64,000 nucleotides of DNA from Nocardia ninae NBRC 108245 (GCF_007990755.1 NZ_BJXA01000003.1:186001-250000), one strand, 5' to 3'; positions 52,975-60,575 are shown, numbered from the stretch's first letter. Notes: generated by a model not told the origin, from the letters alone. Numbers and translations are program-made.

Positions 52975-53987
52975 CCCCCGTCAGTCAGCTCGACGACCGC
53001 CGCCAACCCACCACCACGCTGGAAGGCTGGCGGCGATTCGTCCAAACCGAACCATCCCCGCAGTTCGAGCTGCTCCCCGAACGGGAATGGAAGACCCTCG
53101 ACGAGCAGAAACGAATCGAATACGACGAGGCCCGCATCGCGCATCACGCCGAACTAGTCGTGGTCACCACCTCCACGATCACCGAGATCACCAACGAAGG
53201 ACGACTGCTCACGCTGCTCAATCAGCGCGAGATCGGCGCTCGACGCGGCCTGATCATCTCGGGGCCTGCCGCCACCGGAAAGACCACCGCGATCAAGCAA
53301 CTCGGCAGATTCCACGAGCACCGCATCCAGATGCGGTTCCCAGGCACCGACCGCATCCCGGTCGTCTATGTCACCGCCCCGCCGAAAGGTTCACCCCGCA
53401 AACTGGCGATGGAATTCGCGCGCTTCCTCGGACTGCCCTCGATACGGTCCCGCCACAACGTGACCGACATCGCCGACGCAGTCTGCCAGGTCCTCATCGA
53501 TGCCCGCACCGACATCGTCGTGATCGACGAAATACATAACATTTCCCTGGCCACCAGCGCCGGTGAAGACATGTCCGACCACCTCAAATACTTCACTGAA
53601 CACCTCCCCGCGACATTCGTCTACGCAGGCATCGACGTCGAACGCTCCGGGCTGTTCACCGGGCTGCGAGGCCGCCAGATCGCCGGACGCTGCCTGGTCG
53701 TCAATACCCGCCCGTTCCCCTACAAAACCGAATGGCAGCAACTGGTCGGCGCGATGGAATCAACGCTGCGACTGCACCACCACAAGCCCGGCGCCCTGGT
53801 GAACGCGGCTGATTACCTGCACCACCGCACCGGCGGGATGATCGGAAGCCTCGGCCACCTCATTCGCGCCAGCGCAATCCGCTCCATCCTCGACGGCACC
53901 GAACAGATCACCCAAACCAGCATGGACACCGTCCGTGTCGATCACGCCGCCGAATCCATGGCCCGCCGCGGCGGAGTCACCCACTGA
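52962..53987 (+). CDS. tnsC: TnsC-like AAA+ ATPase
   Basis: A 341-residue AAA+ regulator of transposition. Walker A is GPAATGKT (about residue 101) and Walker B VVIDEIHN (about 186). It passes the target signal from TniQ to the transposase and helps provide target immunity. It overlaps tnsB by 13 bases and tniQ by one base (TGATG). Confidence 0.9.
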   Translation: MAVLTPVSQLDDRRQPTTTLEGWRRFVQTEPSPQFELLPEREWKTLDEQKRIEYDEARIAHHAELVVVTTSTITEITNEGRLLTLLNQREIGARRGLIISGPAATGKTTAIKQLGRFHEHRIQMRFPGTDRIPVVYVTAPPKGSPRKLAMEFARFLGLPSIRSRHNVTDIADAVCQVLIDARTDIVVIDEIHNISLATSAGEDMSDHLKYFTEHLPATFVYAGIDVERSGLFTGLRGRQIAGRCLVVNTRPFPYKTEWQQLVGAMESTLRLHHHKPGALVNAADYLHHRTGGMIGSLGHLIRASAIRSILDGTEQITQTSMDTVRVDHAAESMARRGGVTH

Positions 53988-54658
53988 TGACCACCGCCGA
54001 ACGATTCTGGAACCCCGGCCCCTACCAGCAGCTTCCACGCCGCATCCCACTCTTCCAGAACGAAACCATTGCTTCGTTCATCACCCGCTTGGCTGCCGCC
54101 AACCACATCGCCGTCGACGACATGCACGATCACCTCGGCGGATGGGAACCTGACCGGGACTGGATCAACCTCGAATGGACGTCCTTCGCCACCGGCTACT
54201 CCATCGAAACCCTCATCGATCGACTCCCCGGATTCACCCGCCCCGACCTCGAACGCCTGCCCATCGGCACGGCCTGCCGGCGATGCGCAGTCCGGCGCGG
54301 AGTCCTCGGGCCCGTGACGATCTATCGCGACCTGCACCTCAATGTCTGCCTGCGCCACCGACTTTGGATCGGAGGCGACAGCCATGCAACCCAGAAGGAT
54401 GTGACGTCCTTTCCCGACCTGATCCGAGCTCAGCGCCAGCACAACCTGCTCATGCATCGACACGGCGTCCAAACAACGACAGCCGCCTTCACTACTGCCT
54501 CCCAGGCACTGCAACACGGGACCGACTTCGCCACCTACCCCGACGCAGTCGCTCTGACCGGCATCCTCATCAGCGAGCGCCAGCCGCCCCCAGAACCCTC
54601 GAATCCTCGACCCAGGTCGCCGCGACGAGCCGGTGCCGACATACATCAGATCATTTGA
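53987..54658 (+). CDS. tniQ: TniQ-family target-selection protein, short form
   Basis: A 223-residue TniQ protein. It keeps the N-terminal family block (PRRIPLFQNETIASFITRLAAANHI) and the zinc-finger cysteines/histidine (CRRC...CLRH) but is shorter than most TniQ/TnsD proteins, ending in a Pro/Arg-rich tail just before the right end. A loss of C-terminal target-binding repeats would leave it with low target specificity. The stop lies 86 bases inside the element. Confidence 0.85.
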   Translation: MTTAERFWNPGPYQQLPRRIPLFQNETIASFITRLAAANHIAVDDMHDHLGGWEPDRDWINLEWTSFATGYSIETLIDRLPGFTRPDLERLPIGTACRRCAVRRGVLGPVTIYRDLHLNVCLRHRLWIGGDSHATQKDVTSFPDLIRAQRQHNLLMHRHGVQTTTAAFTTASQALQHGTDFATYPDAVALTGILISERQPPPEPSNPRPRSPRRAGADIHQII

Positions 54659-54676
54659 AACGGCTGATTCGCCGTC

Positions 54677-54744
54677 GTCTCAATGGAACTGATGCAGTGC
54701 AGCTCAGCGGCTCGCCTCCGCATCAGGTCAGCTGAGACCGGACA
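54677..54744. repeat. Right end of the transposon with two TnsB-type sites
   Basis: The terminal site reads GTCTCAGCTGACCTGATGC on the minus strand (54720-54738) just inside the ACA end, inverted relative to the left end as expected. A second site, GTCTCAATGGAACTGATGCA (54677-54696), is in the opposite (plus) direction, so the two face each other, which is not the Tn7 pattern. Confidence 0.7.
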
Positions 54745-54749
54745 CATCC
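54745..54749. repeat. Right target-site duplication, CATCC
   Basis: Identical to 50027-50031; directly after the terminal ACA. Confidence 0.85.
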
Positions 54750-54757
54750 GACCTGCG

Positions 54758-54778
54758 GTCTGCCATCGAGTTGATGCA
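54758..54778 (+). repeat. TnsB-like site outside the transposon
   Basis: GTCTGCCATCGAG followed by TTGATGCA resembles the left-end sites in the same direction but has an extra base and several changes. It lies 14 bases beyond the right boundary and may be a relic of an earlier insertion. Confidence 0.4.
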
Positions 54779-54792
54779 GTAGTGCTCGGACA

Positions 54793-55152
54793 TTTGCGCG
54801 CCGCTCGGCCGGGTAGGCAGAGTCTTTTGGCTGGTGAGGGCAGAGTTTGACGTCTAGTGGGTTGGTGCCTGAATCACCGGAGGTTCGAATAGATCACGGA
54901 AGATCAGCCTGAATACGTTCGCGAAAACGTTCGCGGGCGATAGGACGACCTTTGGCGTGTCGCTGAGCGACACGCCAAAGGTTTTGTTGTACAGCAACCT
55001 CTGGCGAACAGGCTTGCATTCGGGGCTGCACTAGGAATCGGCGGGACGCGGAGTCCTATGGTGTTCAAGCAGGTGATGGATCGCCACCTGTGCCCGAATC
55101 GTGGACGGAGTACCGGATGGGACCATGCCTCGCGCCTGGGATGGGCGCAGGG
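54793..55152. other. Gap with an orphan terminator
   Basis: About 360 bases without a supported gene. It has a direct repeat of ACGTTCGCG near 54,915-54,935 and a strong terminator (54948-54982) without an evident upstream gene, which suggests that the transposon or an older event removed the gene it served. Confidence 0.5.
54948..54982 (+). terminator. Rho-independent terminator
   Basis: 16-bp perfect stem (ACCTTTGGCGTGTCGC / GCGACACGCCAAAGGT), TGA loop and a following T-rich TTTTGTTG tract. Confidence 0.85.
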
Positions 55153-55173
55153 TTACACGATTTCGTGTAATAG
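55153..55173. promoter_or_regulatory. ArsR-type operator, first copy
   Basis: TTACACGA and TCGTGTAA flank TT in a perfect palindrome, followed by TAG, eight bases before the regulator start. The same sequence recurs at 55860-55880 with 18 of 21 positions equal. Confidence 0.75.
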
Positions 55174-55180
55174 TGAAGGC

Positions 55181-55561
55181 GTGTCAGAGGTTATCGGACT
55201 CAGCCCTCGAAGTGCTTCGCTGGCAGCGGGGAAGCCGTCGTTGGCGCAGCGGCCGCTGGTCACTGGTGAGCAGGCGGCGGCGTTGGTGTCGCTGTTCAAG
55301 ATGCTGGGCAACGATACTCGGCTGCGACTGCTGCATGTTCTGCATCGCCAGGGTGAAGTCACAGTGGGCGGGCTGGCCGAACAGGTGCAGATGCGCCCGC
55401 AGGCTGTCTCGAACCAACTACAGCGCCTGGCTGATCGCTCGATGGTCGCAGCCCGACGTGACGGCAATCGGATCTTCTACTCGATCGCCGACCCGTGCCT
55501 GCCAGCGGTCTTGGAACTGGCGTTGTGTTTGATCGAAGATTCAGCCACTGACGGCCGCTGA
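55181..55561 (+). CDS. ArsR/SmtB-family metal-responsive repressor
   Basis: A 126-residue winged-helix regulator: LFKMLGNDTRLRLLHVLHRQGEVTVGGLAEQVQMRPQAVSNQLQRLADRSMVAARRDGNRIFYSI. Cys residues in DPCLPAV and LALCLIED near the C-terminus resemble the ArsR-like repressors of Streptomyces mercury operons. The GTG at 55181 sits just after the palindrome, so autoregulation is likely. The ligand could be Hg, Cd or As(III). Confidence 0.85.
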   Translation: MSEVIGLSPRSASLAAGKPSLAQRPLVTGEQAAALVSLFKMLGNDTRLRLLHVLHRQGEVTVGGLAEQVQMRPQAVSNQLQRLADRSMVAARRDGNRIFYSIADPCLPAVLELALCLIEDSATDGR

Positions 55562-55562
55562 C

Positions 55563-55812
55563 CTCAGCAACACCTATACGCCGCAGCACCTCGTCGGCGA
55601 TCTCCACGCCGCCGATATGGATCGTCGGCGAACTCACCCCCAGCTCCGCCTGCCGGATCGTGGCTACCGCGGCCACGCTGCATGGTGAGTTCGATGCCGA
55701 TCGTTCGCATGCCGGGGTGCCCAGATCCACTGCCTCGTCGAGGGTTTCGGCGGTGGCCTCGCACCGTGTGCAGCCATCGACATCGAGATGCATAATCTCG
55801 ATCTTCGTGATC
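55563..55812 (-). pseudogene. Frameshifted thioredoxin/glutaredoxin-like metal-locus gene
   Basis: On the minus strand MHLDVDGCTRCEATAETLDEAV is the start of the short redox protein (CxxC) common in mercury and arsenic loci, and GVSSPTIHIGGVEIADEVL its cis-Pro part. Between them the reading frame shifts twice: a neighbouring frame carries the missing IGIELTMQR piece. The end is cut off next to the ArsR stop. It is convergent with the regulator gene. Confidence 0.5.
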
Positions 55813-55859
55813 CGTGCGCCTGATCTGGTGTTGACTTCTTCGACTCTTCCATTCCACTA

Positions 55860-55880
55860 TTAAACGAGTACGTGTAATAG
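55860..55880. promoter_or_regulatory. ArsR-type operator, second copy
   Basis: TTAAACGA, then GTA, then CGTGTAATAG. It matches the site before the ArsR gene at 18 of 21 positions and lies 25 bases before the CadI-rhodanese gene, so that gene is probably under the same repressor. Confidence 0.7.
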
Positions 55881-55905
55881 TTGTCTACGGTTTCGAGGAA
55901 GTCTC

Positions 55906-56643
55906 ATGTCGCGTTTTCAGTTGTCGCTCAACGTCTCCGACGTCGAGGCCGCCGTCACCTTCTACACCGAGCTCCTCGGGGTCGAGCCCGCCAAACATCG
56001 CGACGGTTACGCGAATTTCGTGGTGTCCGATCCGCCGCTGAAGCTGGTCCTCATTGAAGGGGAAGGCGCACCCGCCACCATCAACCACGTCGGCATCGAG
56101 GTCGCCGACAGCGAAGCGGTTGTGCGCCAAGCCCACCGGCTCGCCGAGGCGGGCCTGCACACCCGCGTCGACCCCACCCACACCTGCTGTTATGCCACCC
56201 AGGACAAAGTGTGGGTCGCCGACCCCGATGGCACCCCATGGGAGGTCTACAACGTCATCGGCGACACCGGCTACTTCGGTGCCGCCGGTAGCGACCGCGC
56301 AGACCTCGCACCGGTCGTCCCGATCGAGCGAGACGAACTCATAGCCAAGATGGGGGCGGGCACGGTCGTGCTGATCGATGCCCAAGGGCCGGGCTGGTAC
56401 GACAAGGGCCACCTGCCTGGCGCGCATGCCGTCGACTGGGACGACATCACCGCCACCGCCACCGCGCACCTGCCCAGCCGCGACACCGAAATCGTTGTCT
56501 ACTGCTGGAATTCGACATGCAGCGGATCAGAAACCGTCGCCGCCGAGCTGACCCGCCTGGGCTACCGCAACGTGCGCCGATACATCGAGGGCAAACAGGA
56601 CTGGCAAGCCCACGGGCAGCCACTCGCCGTCACGGCCCGCTGA
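55906..56643 (+). CDS. CadI/ArsI-like VOC protein fused to a rhodanese domain
   Basis: A 245-residue fusion. Residues 1-125 follow the mycobacterial CadI/ArsI pattern: FQLSLNVSDVEAAVTFYTELLGVEPAKHRDGYANF, INHVGIEV and the vicinal cysteines in THTCCYATQDKVWVADPDGTPWEVY. ArsI-type proteins cleave C-As bonds; CadI is Cd-induced. Residues about 140-245 are a rhodanese domain with a YCWNSTCSGS loop whose Cys would carry persulfide. The fusion suggests sulfur chemistry joined to metal or organoarsenical handling. It is expressed from the second ArsR-type operator. Confidence 0.8.
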   Translation: MSRFQLSLNVSDVEAAVTFYTELLGVEPAKHRDGYANFVVSDPPLKLVLIEGEGAPATINHVGIEVADSEAVVRQAHRLAEAGLHTRVDPTHTCCYATQDKVWVADPDGTPWEVYNVIGDTGYFGAAGSDRADLAPVVPIERDELIAKMGAGTVVLIDAQGPGWYDKGHLPGAHAVDWDDITATATAHLPSRDTEIVVYCWNSTCSGSETVAAELTRLGYRNVRRYIEGKQDWQAHGQPLAVTAR

Positions 56644-56720
56644 CCTACCGGTGCAAGTCCTGGCTATCGTCGCGGATCGGGCGACAGTGGAGGTAGACCG
56701 TTCGAAGAGATGAGTCCGCC

Positions 56721-57263
56721 ATGGCCGAGATCGATCGATCCCCGATCCACGCCGAACTGGAACGAGTCCGCGCCGACTTGCACCGGCTCCTCGACTCCGC
56801 GATGCCAGCGGACTTCGACCGGGTCTCTGACGGTACGCGCTGGACCAACGAGCAATTGTTGTTCCACATGGTGTTCGGCTACATGGTGGTCCAGCGCCTG
56901 CTGATCCTGATGCGGCTGTTCGATCGGCTACCACCCAGGATCAGCCGGGGCTATGCCCGGCTCCTCGACGCCGGAACCCGCCCTTTCCACTGGGTCAACT
57001 ATCACGGATCGTGCGCGGCAGGCCGGGTCTACAACAGAGGCCGTATGGGCGCCAAGCTCGACCGTGTCATCGCCAGCCTGCACCGCCGCCTCGACAGTGC
57101 ATCCGAGCGGGACATGGCCCGCGGCATGTACTTCCCCACCCGGTGGGACCCCTTCTTCACCGAGTACATGACCCTGACAGACCTATTCCACTACCCGGCA
57201 CAACATTACGACTTCCACCGCAACCAACTCACCATCACCGGGCGCACAGGCCGCCAACCCTGA
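56721..57263 (+). CDS. DinB-like (YfiT/bacillithiol-transferase fold) protein
   Basis: A 180-residue four-helix protein of the DinB superfamily: WTNEQLLFHMVFGYMVVQRLL and the C-terminal FTEYMTLTDLFHYPAQHYDFHRNQL supply the metal-binding histidines. Related proteins are mycothiol- or bacillithiol-dependent transferases or isomerases. It follows the CadI-rhodanese gene by 77 bases and may be in the same transcript, which would fit a thiol-based detoxification role. Confidence 0.7.
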   Translation: MAEIDRSPIHAELERVRADLHRLLDSAMPADFDRVSDGTRWTNEQLLFHMVFGYMVVQRLLILMRLFDRLPPRISRGYARLLDAGTRPFHWVNYHGSCAAGRVYNRGRMGAKLDRVIASLHRRLDSASERDMARGMYFPTRWDPFFTEYMTLTDLFHYPAQHYDFHRNQLTITGRTGRQP

Positions 57264-57386
57264 CCGCTCGCCCGGCGTGGCTACTCCTCATCCAGCGAGG
57301 CGGAACCACCGGGTCCGGATTAAGAAGACTCGACAATCCGAGGATCAGCGGCCGACTGATCACCGGCTCATCGAGCTCGACTGTGG

Positions 57387-58382
57387 TCAGTCGCGAAGCA
57401 GGCTTGCGAAGATGCGGCTGCCCAACTCGTGTGCCTCGGCAAGATCCATCACCGCACCACCGATCTCGGGATGGCCCGCAGCCCAGGCGTGGGCGCCGGA
57501 CCGGTCGGTGAAGAAGTTCAGATAGCTACAGCACGTGTCCGCCGAGGGACCTCGAGAGGCTGTTCCGCCGACGAACACCACCGTGGTGACCGGGTGTACG
57601 AGGAGATGCTCGGCCTCGATCGAGACCGTGATCGGCGCGCCGGTGACCGGGTCCGCGGAGGTGATGTACACATCGGTGTCGAGCATGGCGGCCAGGCCGA
57701 GGGCATCGATCGCACACATGGTGTAAACGGTTGCCCCGCCTGCGATCTGGGCTCGATGCGGGGTCGGTGCGGTCGAGAACGGATAGGCCGAGACGATTGC
57801 CGACCCCTCCACATCCAGGCGGAGGACATCGCCGTCATGCAGACGCCGCAGCACCTCGGCGACCGAAGCGCTATGCCCGGTAAGCACTTCGGTGAGCGCA
57901 CCCAGGGTCGGCGGGACACCGTGCGCAACAAAACTGCGCAGGATCGCCTGATGCACTGCCTTTTCTGCCGGATCGGCCGGTCGGGCAGCACCGCGCCACG
58001 TGTCCAGGGTATCGACCGGCCCTCGATCCGCGGCTGAGGAGCAACACGGCGTGGGCTGGTCGCTGTCGCACGATCCGGCGGCCACTGGCAGGCTCAACGC
58101 TTCGCGCAGCGCAGCGACCGACGGTGCACCATCGAGCCTGCCGTCCTCGTGCGAGTACAGCCGGCACGACAGGCTCGGCAACTGACCGGTGGTCGGGAAG
58201 GGGTCGTGTCCGTCGATGAGCAATGTCGGTGATCCCGTCATTCCCGCTGCGGCGGCTTGGTCCGAGTCGTCGATGACACGGTGGGCGATCTGGACCGGTT
58301 CACCGGCGCTGGCTTGGCGGATGCGGTCTTCGAGGACCGCCACGTTCGGGCAGTCCGGCACCTGAAGGATCTCCAGTCTCAT
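57387..58382 (-). CDS. merB: Organomercurial lyase MerB with N-terminal thioredoxin-like domain
   Basis: A 331-residue enzyme, about 120 residues longer than ordinary MerB. The first 100 residues form a thioredoxin-like domain with one Cys (VPDCPN) and a cis-Pro SPTLLIDG. The lyase domain keeps the catalytic set: Cys and Asp in YTMCAIDALG, and the second Cys in DTCCSYLNFFT, used to split C-Hg bonds. It starts in the merR stop codon (TGATG). No merA reductase is in the window, so the Hg(II) released must be reduced or bound elsewhere. Confidence 0.9.
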   Translation of the reverse strand: MRLEILQVPDCPNVAVLEDRIRQASAGEPVQIAHRVIDDSDQAAAAGMTGSPTLLIDGHDPFPTTGQLPSLSCRLYSHEDGRLDGAPSVAALREALSLPVAAGSCDSDQPTPCCSSAADRGPVDTLDTWRGAARPADPAEKAVHQAILRSFVAHGVPPTLGALTEVLTGHSASVAEVLRRLHDGDVLRLDVEGSAIVSAYPFSTAPTPHRAQIAGGATVYTMCAIDALGLAAMLDTDVYITSADPVTGAPITVSIEAEHLLVHPVTTVVFVGGTASRGPSADTCCSYLNFFTDRSGAHAWAAGHPEIGGAVMDLAEAHELGSRIFASLLRD

Positions 58383-58780
58383 CAGCATTCTTCCTTGTGT
58401 AGTGAGGTCAGTAGCGGACACGATCGGCGCGAGCGCGGCAGCTCGCAGGTCGCGACGAGCTCGGTCAGTGACTGCTGCATGCGTTGCAGATCAGCGATCC
58501 GCTGGGCCAGCTGCCCGATCCGCGCCTGGGCTAGTGCGCGGGCGGTGTCGCAGTCGGCGGGGCCGCCGTCGGCCAAATGCAGCAACTCCTCGATCTCGTC
58601 GAGGCTGAACCCCAGCTCTTGAGCGCGTTTCACGAACCGCACCGTCTCGACCGCCTCGTCGGGATAGCTGCGGTAGCCACCCGCAGACCGCGGGGGTCGC
58701 GCGAGCAGGCCGCGACGCTCGTAGTAGCGCAACGTCTGCGCGCTCACTCCCGCACGCGCCGCCAGTTCACCGGTCCGCAT
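58382..58780 (-). CDS. merR: MerR-family mercury-responsive regulator
   Basis: A 132-residue MerR protein: helix-turn-helix (MRTGELAARAGVSAQTLRYYERRGLL), a dimer helix, and the three Hg(II) ligands in the expected places, one Cys in PADCDTARAL and two nine residues apart in ATCELPRSRRSCPLL. It shares a transcript with merB downstream. The promoter-operator just upstream has MerR-type geometry. Confidence 0.9.
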   Translation of the reverse strand: MRTGELAARAGVSAQTLRYYERRGLLARPPRSAGGYRSYPDEAVETVRFVKRAQELGFSLDEIEELLHLADGGPADCDTARALAQARIGQLAQRIADLQRMQQSLTELVATCELPRSRRSCPLLTSLHKEEC

Positions 58781-58793
58781 CCGCCCATTCTCA

Positions 58794-58818
58794 ACCCTGT
58801 ACCCAGGAACAAGGTCAA
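58794..58818 (-). promoter_or_regulatory. MerR-type promoter-operator
   Basis: On the minus strand TTGACC (-35) is followed by a dyad with arms ACCTTGT and ACAGGGT. The dyad fills the long -35 to -10 spacer, the layout that MerR proteins twist to activate. The -10 itself is weak (TGAGAA). Confidence 0.75.
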
Positions 58819-58826
58819 CCCACCAC

Positions 58827-58949
58827 GTGAGAACGCTCGGTGCTCGTCGAGTGTTCGGCGTGGGCTGGTTGATCCTGTTGGCCGGATCGGTAATCGCCGG
58901 CGCTGCAGTGACTGGGCGCTGGTTCCTCGGCCGGTCAGTGTGCAGCTAG
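58827..58949 (+). CDS. Tiny membrane protein divergent from merR
   Basis: A 40-residue frame from the GTG 58827 with one hydrophobic segment (FGVGWLILLAGSVIAGAAV) and a Cys near the C-terminus. It begins nine bases from the MerR operator on the other strand. It may be a real small protein or the trace of a mercury transporter; there is no ribosome binding site. Confidence 0.35.
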   Translation: MRTLGARRVFGVGWLILLAGSVIAGAAVTGRWFLGRSVCS

Positions 58950-59163
58950 TGCCGCTACCCAGCAGCGCGTGGTCTGCGCTTGGGGTTAGCTGGGCGGTGA
59001 ATCAATCCATGGCTGCACAGGAAAAGTCCTCGCAGAATCCCCTCTCAGCCCTGTCGCGATTGGGATGCTCGATGCTTGTCCGCCGGGTGTCGTCGCGAAC
59101 ACGTTGCGCCGCTGGCGGCGCAGACCGTTGCGGGATCGTGCATGCATTCGCGTGCAGTGGGTA

Positions 59164-59182
59164 ATACGAGGTTGTTTAGTAG
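59164..59182. promoter_or_regulatory. BlaI-type operator candidate before the 26-residue peptide
   Basis: TACGA, seven bases, TAGTA: same spacing as the perfect site at 62678-62696, with one changed base in the left arm. It lies about 25 bases before the peptide start. Confidence 0.5.
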
Positions 59183-59205
59183 GTTATGCGAAGGAGATGA
59201 TTTCG

Positions 59206-59286
59206 ATGGCGGAGATGTGCATGCAGACGATGGGCATGATGCGTGACTGGTGGAACCGAATGTTCCCTGGCATGCCCATGCTGTGA
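59206..59286 (+). CDS. Met/Cys/Trp-rich 26-residue peptide
   Basis: A very short gene with a good ribosome binding site (AAGGAG, ten bases before the ATG). Of 26 residues eight are Met, one is Cys and two are Trp (MAEMCMQTMGMM, then DWWNRMFPGMP). Such richness in thioether and thiol ligands is typical of copper-, silver- or mercury-binding peptides. It shares the WWN core with a 33-residue peptide at 63312. The BlaI-type site upstream suggests regulation by the nearby BlaI-M56 pair. No described family recognised. Confidence 0.55.
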   Translation: MAEMCMQTMGMMRDWWNRMFPGMPML

Positions 59287-59593
59287 TCGTGTAGTGGTCG
59301 CGGGCTTCGCGAGCTCGACGTTGCTCGTCAGTGCCGTCGGGCAGGGTGGAGCTGCGTAGAGCGTCCCTACTGTTGGGATGCATCAGGATTAGCTTGCGCG
59401 CCGGATCGCCATCGGCGCCGTTCTGGCGTCCAGGCGGCGCCATCTGAGAGGCGACTGCCAGTGATGGGCTCCTCCCTGTCAGTTGGGACGAGCCCACCCG
59501 TTCCTGTCCTGCTGAGCGGGACGGCTGGGCGTTGGGTCATATGTTCGGCTGCGGCACCCGACGGTCGGAACTGTCGACGTCGAGGGTACTGCT
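59287..59593. other. Gap without a supported gene
   Basis: About 300 bases. One minus-strand frame has a protein-like stretch (SSTLPDGTDEQRRAREARDHY), possibly a gene remnant, but it has no acceptable start or ribosome binding site. Confidence 0.4.
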
Positions 59594-59612
59594 CTACTAA
59601 CCTATATAGTAT
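59594..59612. promoter_or_regulatory. BlaI-type operator candidate before the methyltransferase
   Basis: TACTA, seven bases, TAGTA: identical arms and spacing to the site beside the blaI gene. It is about 160 bases before the methyltransferase gene and overlaps a TATAGT -10-like element. Confidence 0.6.
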
Positions 59613-59772
59613 GAATGGCCGCGTGGGGCCGCCCCTATGTGGGGTTCGGAACTCAGGTGGGCAGGCATCCGCGCTGTCCGCGCGCAATTTCGAACGGTGG
59701 CGGATACGGCGGGGTCGTGGTTCGGGTACCGGCCAGATCGACTCGTCCTGTTGAATGGGAGAACCGGGATCA

Positions 59773-60534
59773 ATGTCGAATCCTGCTCGGCACGAACCGA
59801 AGCCAAGGCTGAGAAAGAGAGTGCTCGCGTCAGCGAATGTGTTGCTGACTCCGTCCGGCTTTCAGTTGGTCAGACGAACCGACGAGTTCGAGGACTACAT
59901 ACCCTTCGAGCAGACGCAAGCGGCCGCAACGGCAGCAGGATTGTCAGTTGGGGACTACATCGATCGGGAGTACAACGTCCCCGGCTGCACGCAGGACACC
60001 ATCGATCAGATGGCCGAATTAGGGGCCTTCGACCGGCCGATTTGCCGCGTATGTGAAATTGGACCGGGATCGGGGCGATACCTGGAGAAAGTGATCGCCA
60101 GGTGCGCACCGCAGTCCTATGAGATATACGAAACTGCTGGCCCATGGCGTGACTGGCTCACGACGACATACAACGTCACGGCGCGGCCGACCGACGGTGT
60201 CAAACTTTCGGCGACCCCCGATGGCACAGTGGATCTCGTCCATTCCCACAAGGTCTTGAACGGCCTGAAGATCTTGGATATCTGCAGCTATTTTTACGAG
60301 ATCGCGCGAATCGCCGGCCCGGAGAGCGTGGTGGTCTTCGATATCTTGACCGAAGACTGCCTCGACGAAGACACGTTGCGCCGCTGGCTCGATTCGGGTG
60401 CCGGTTACGTCACCAGCATGACCACCAAGCAATTCGCGGTCGACTTCTTCGGCCGACGCGGATTCGAATGTGTAGGAAGCTTTTTCGCGACATCGATGCC
60501 GGGGAAGACACACTATCTGGTGTTCAAACGATAG
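59773..60534 (+). CDS. SAM-dependent methyltransferase-like protein
   Basis: A 253-residue protein with the class I motif VCEIGPGSGRYLEKV near residue 97 and a following strand (VVVFDILTEDCL). The rest does not resemble a named family. I prefer the ATG at 59773 (GGAG upstream) over the ATG six codons earlier. It may be controlled by the BlaI-type site upstream and leads into a DUF218 gene 42 bases later. Confidence 0.7.
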   Translation: MSNPARHEPKPRLRKRVLASANVLLTPSGFQLVRRTDEFEDYIPFEQTQAAATAAGLSVGDYIDREYNVPGCTQDTIDQMAELGAFDRPICRVCEIGPGSGRYLEKVIARCAPQSYEIYETAGPWRDWLTTTYNVTARPTDGVKLSATPDGTVDLVHSHKVLNGLKILDICSYFYEIARIAGPESVVVFDILTEDCLDEDTLRRWLDSGAGYVTSMTTKQFAVDFFGRRGFECVGSFFATSMPGKTHYLVFKR

Positions 60535-60575
60535 GCCGTGACCGAGGAGAGGCCATCGAGCTACGTCGAACAGGG

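Larger units (their letters stand above)
50032..54744 (+). mobile_element. Complete Tn7-like transposon (tnsA-tnsB-tnsC-tniQ)
   Basis: A 4,713-bp element. Its left end is TGTCCGGTCTCA and its right end TGAGACCGGACA, a perfect 12-bp inverted repeat that continues imperfectly to about 25 bases, with the TGT...ACA termini of Tn7 relatives. Three TnsB-like sites stand at the left end and two at the right. Perfect 5-bp duplications (CATCC) flank it. It holds only the four transposition genes in one overlapping operon and no cargo. No CRISPR array or Cas gene is seen. Confidence 0.9.

Noticed and set aside
50032-54744. CRISPR-associated transposon (CAST)
   Set aside because: No Cas12k, Cascade genes or repeat-spacer array lies in or beside the element, so it is called Tn7-like only.
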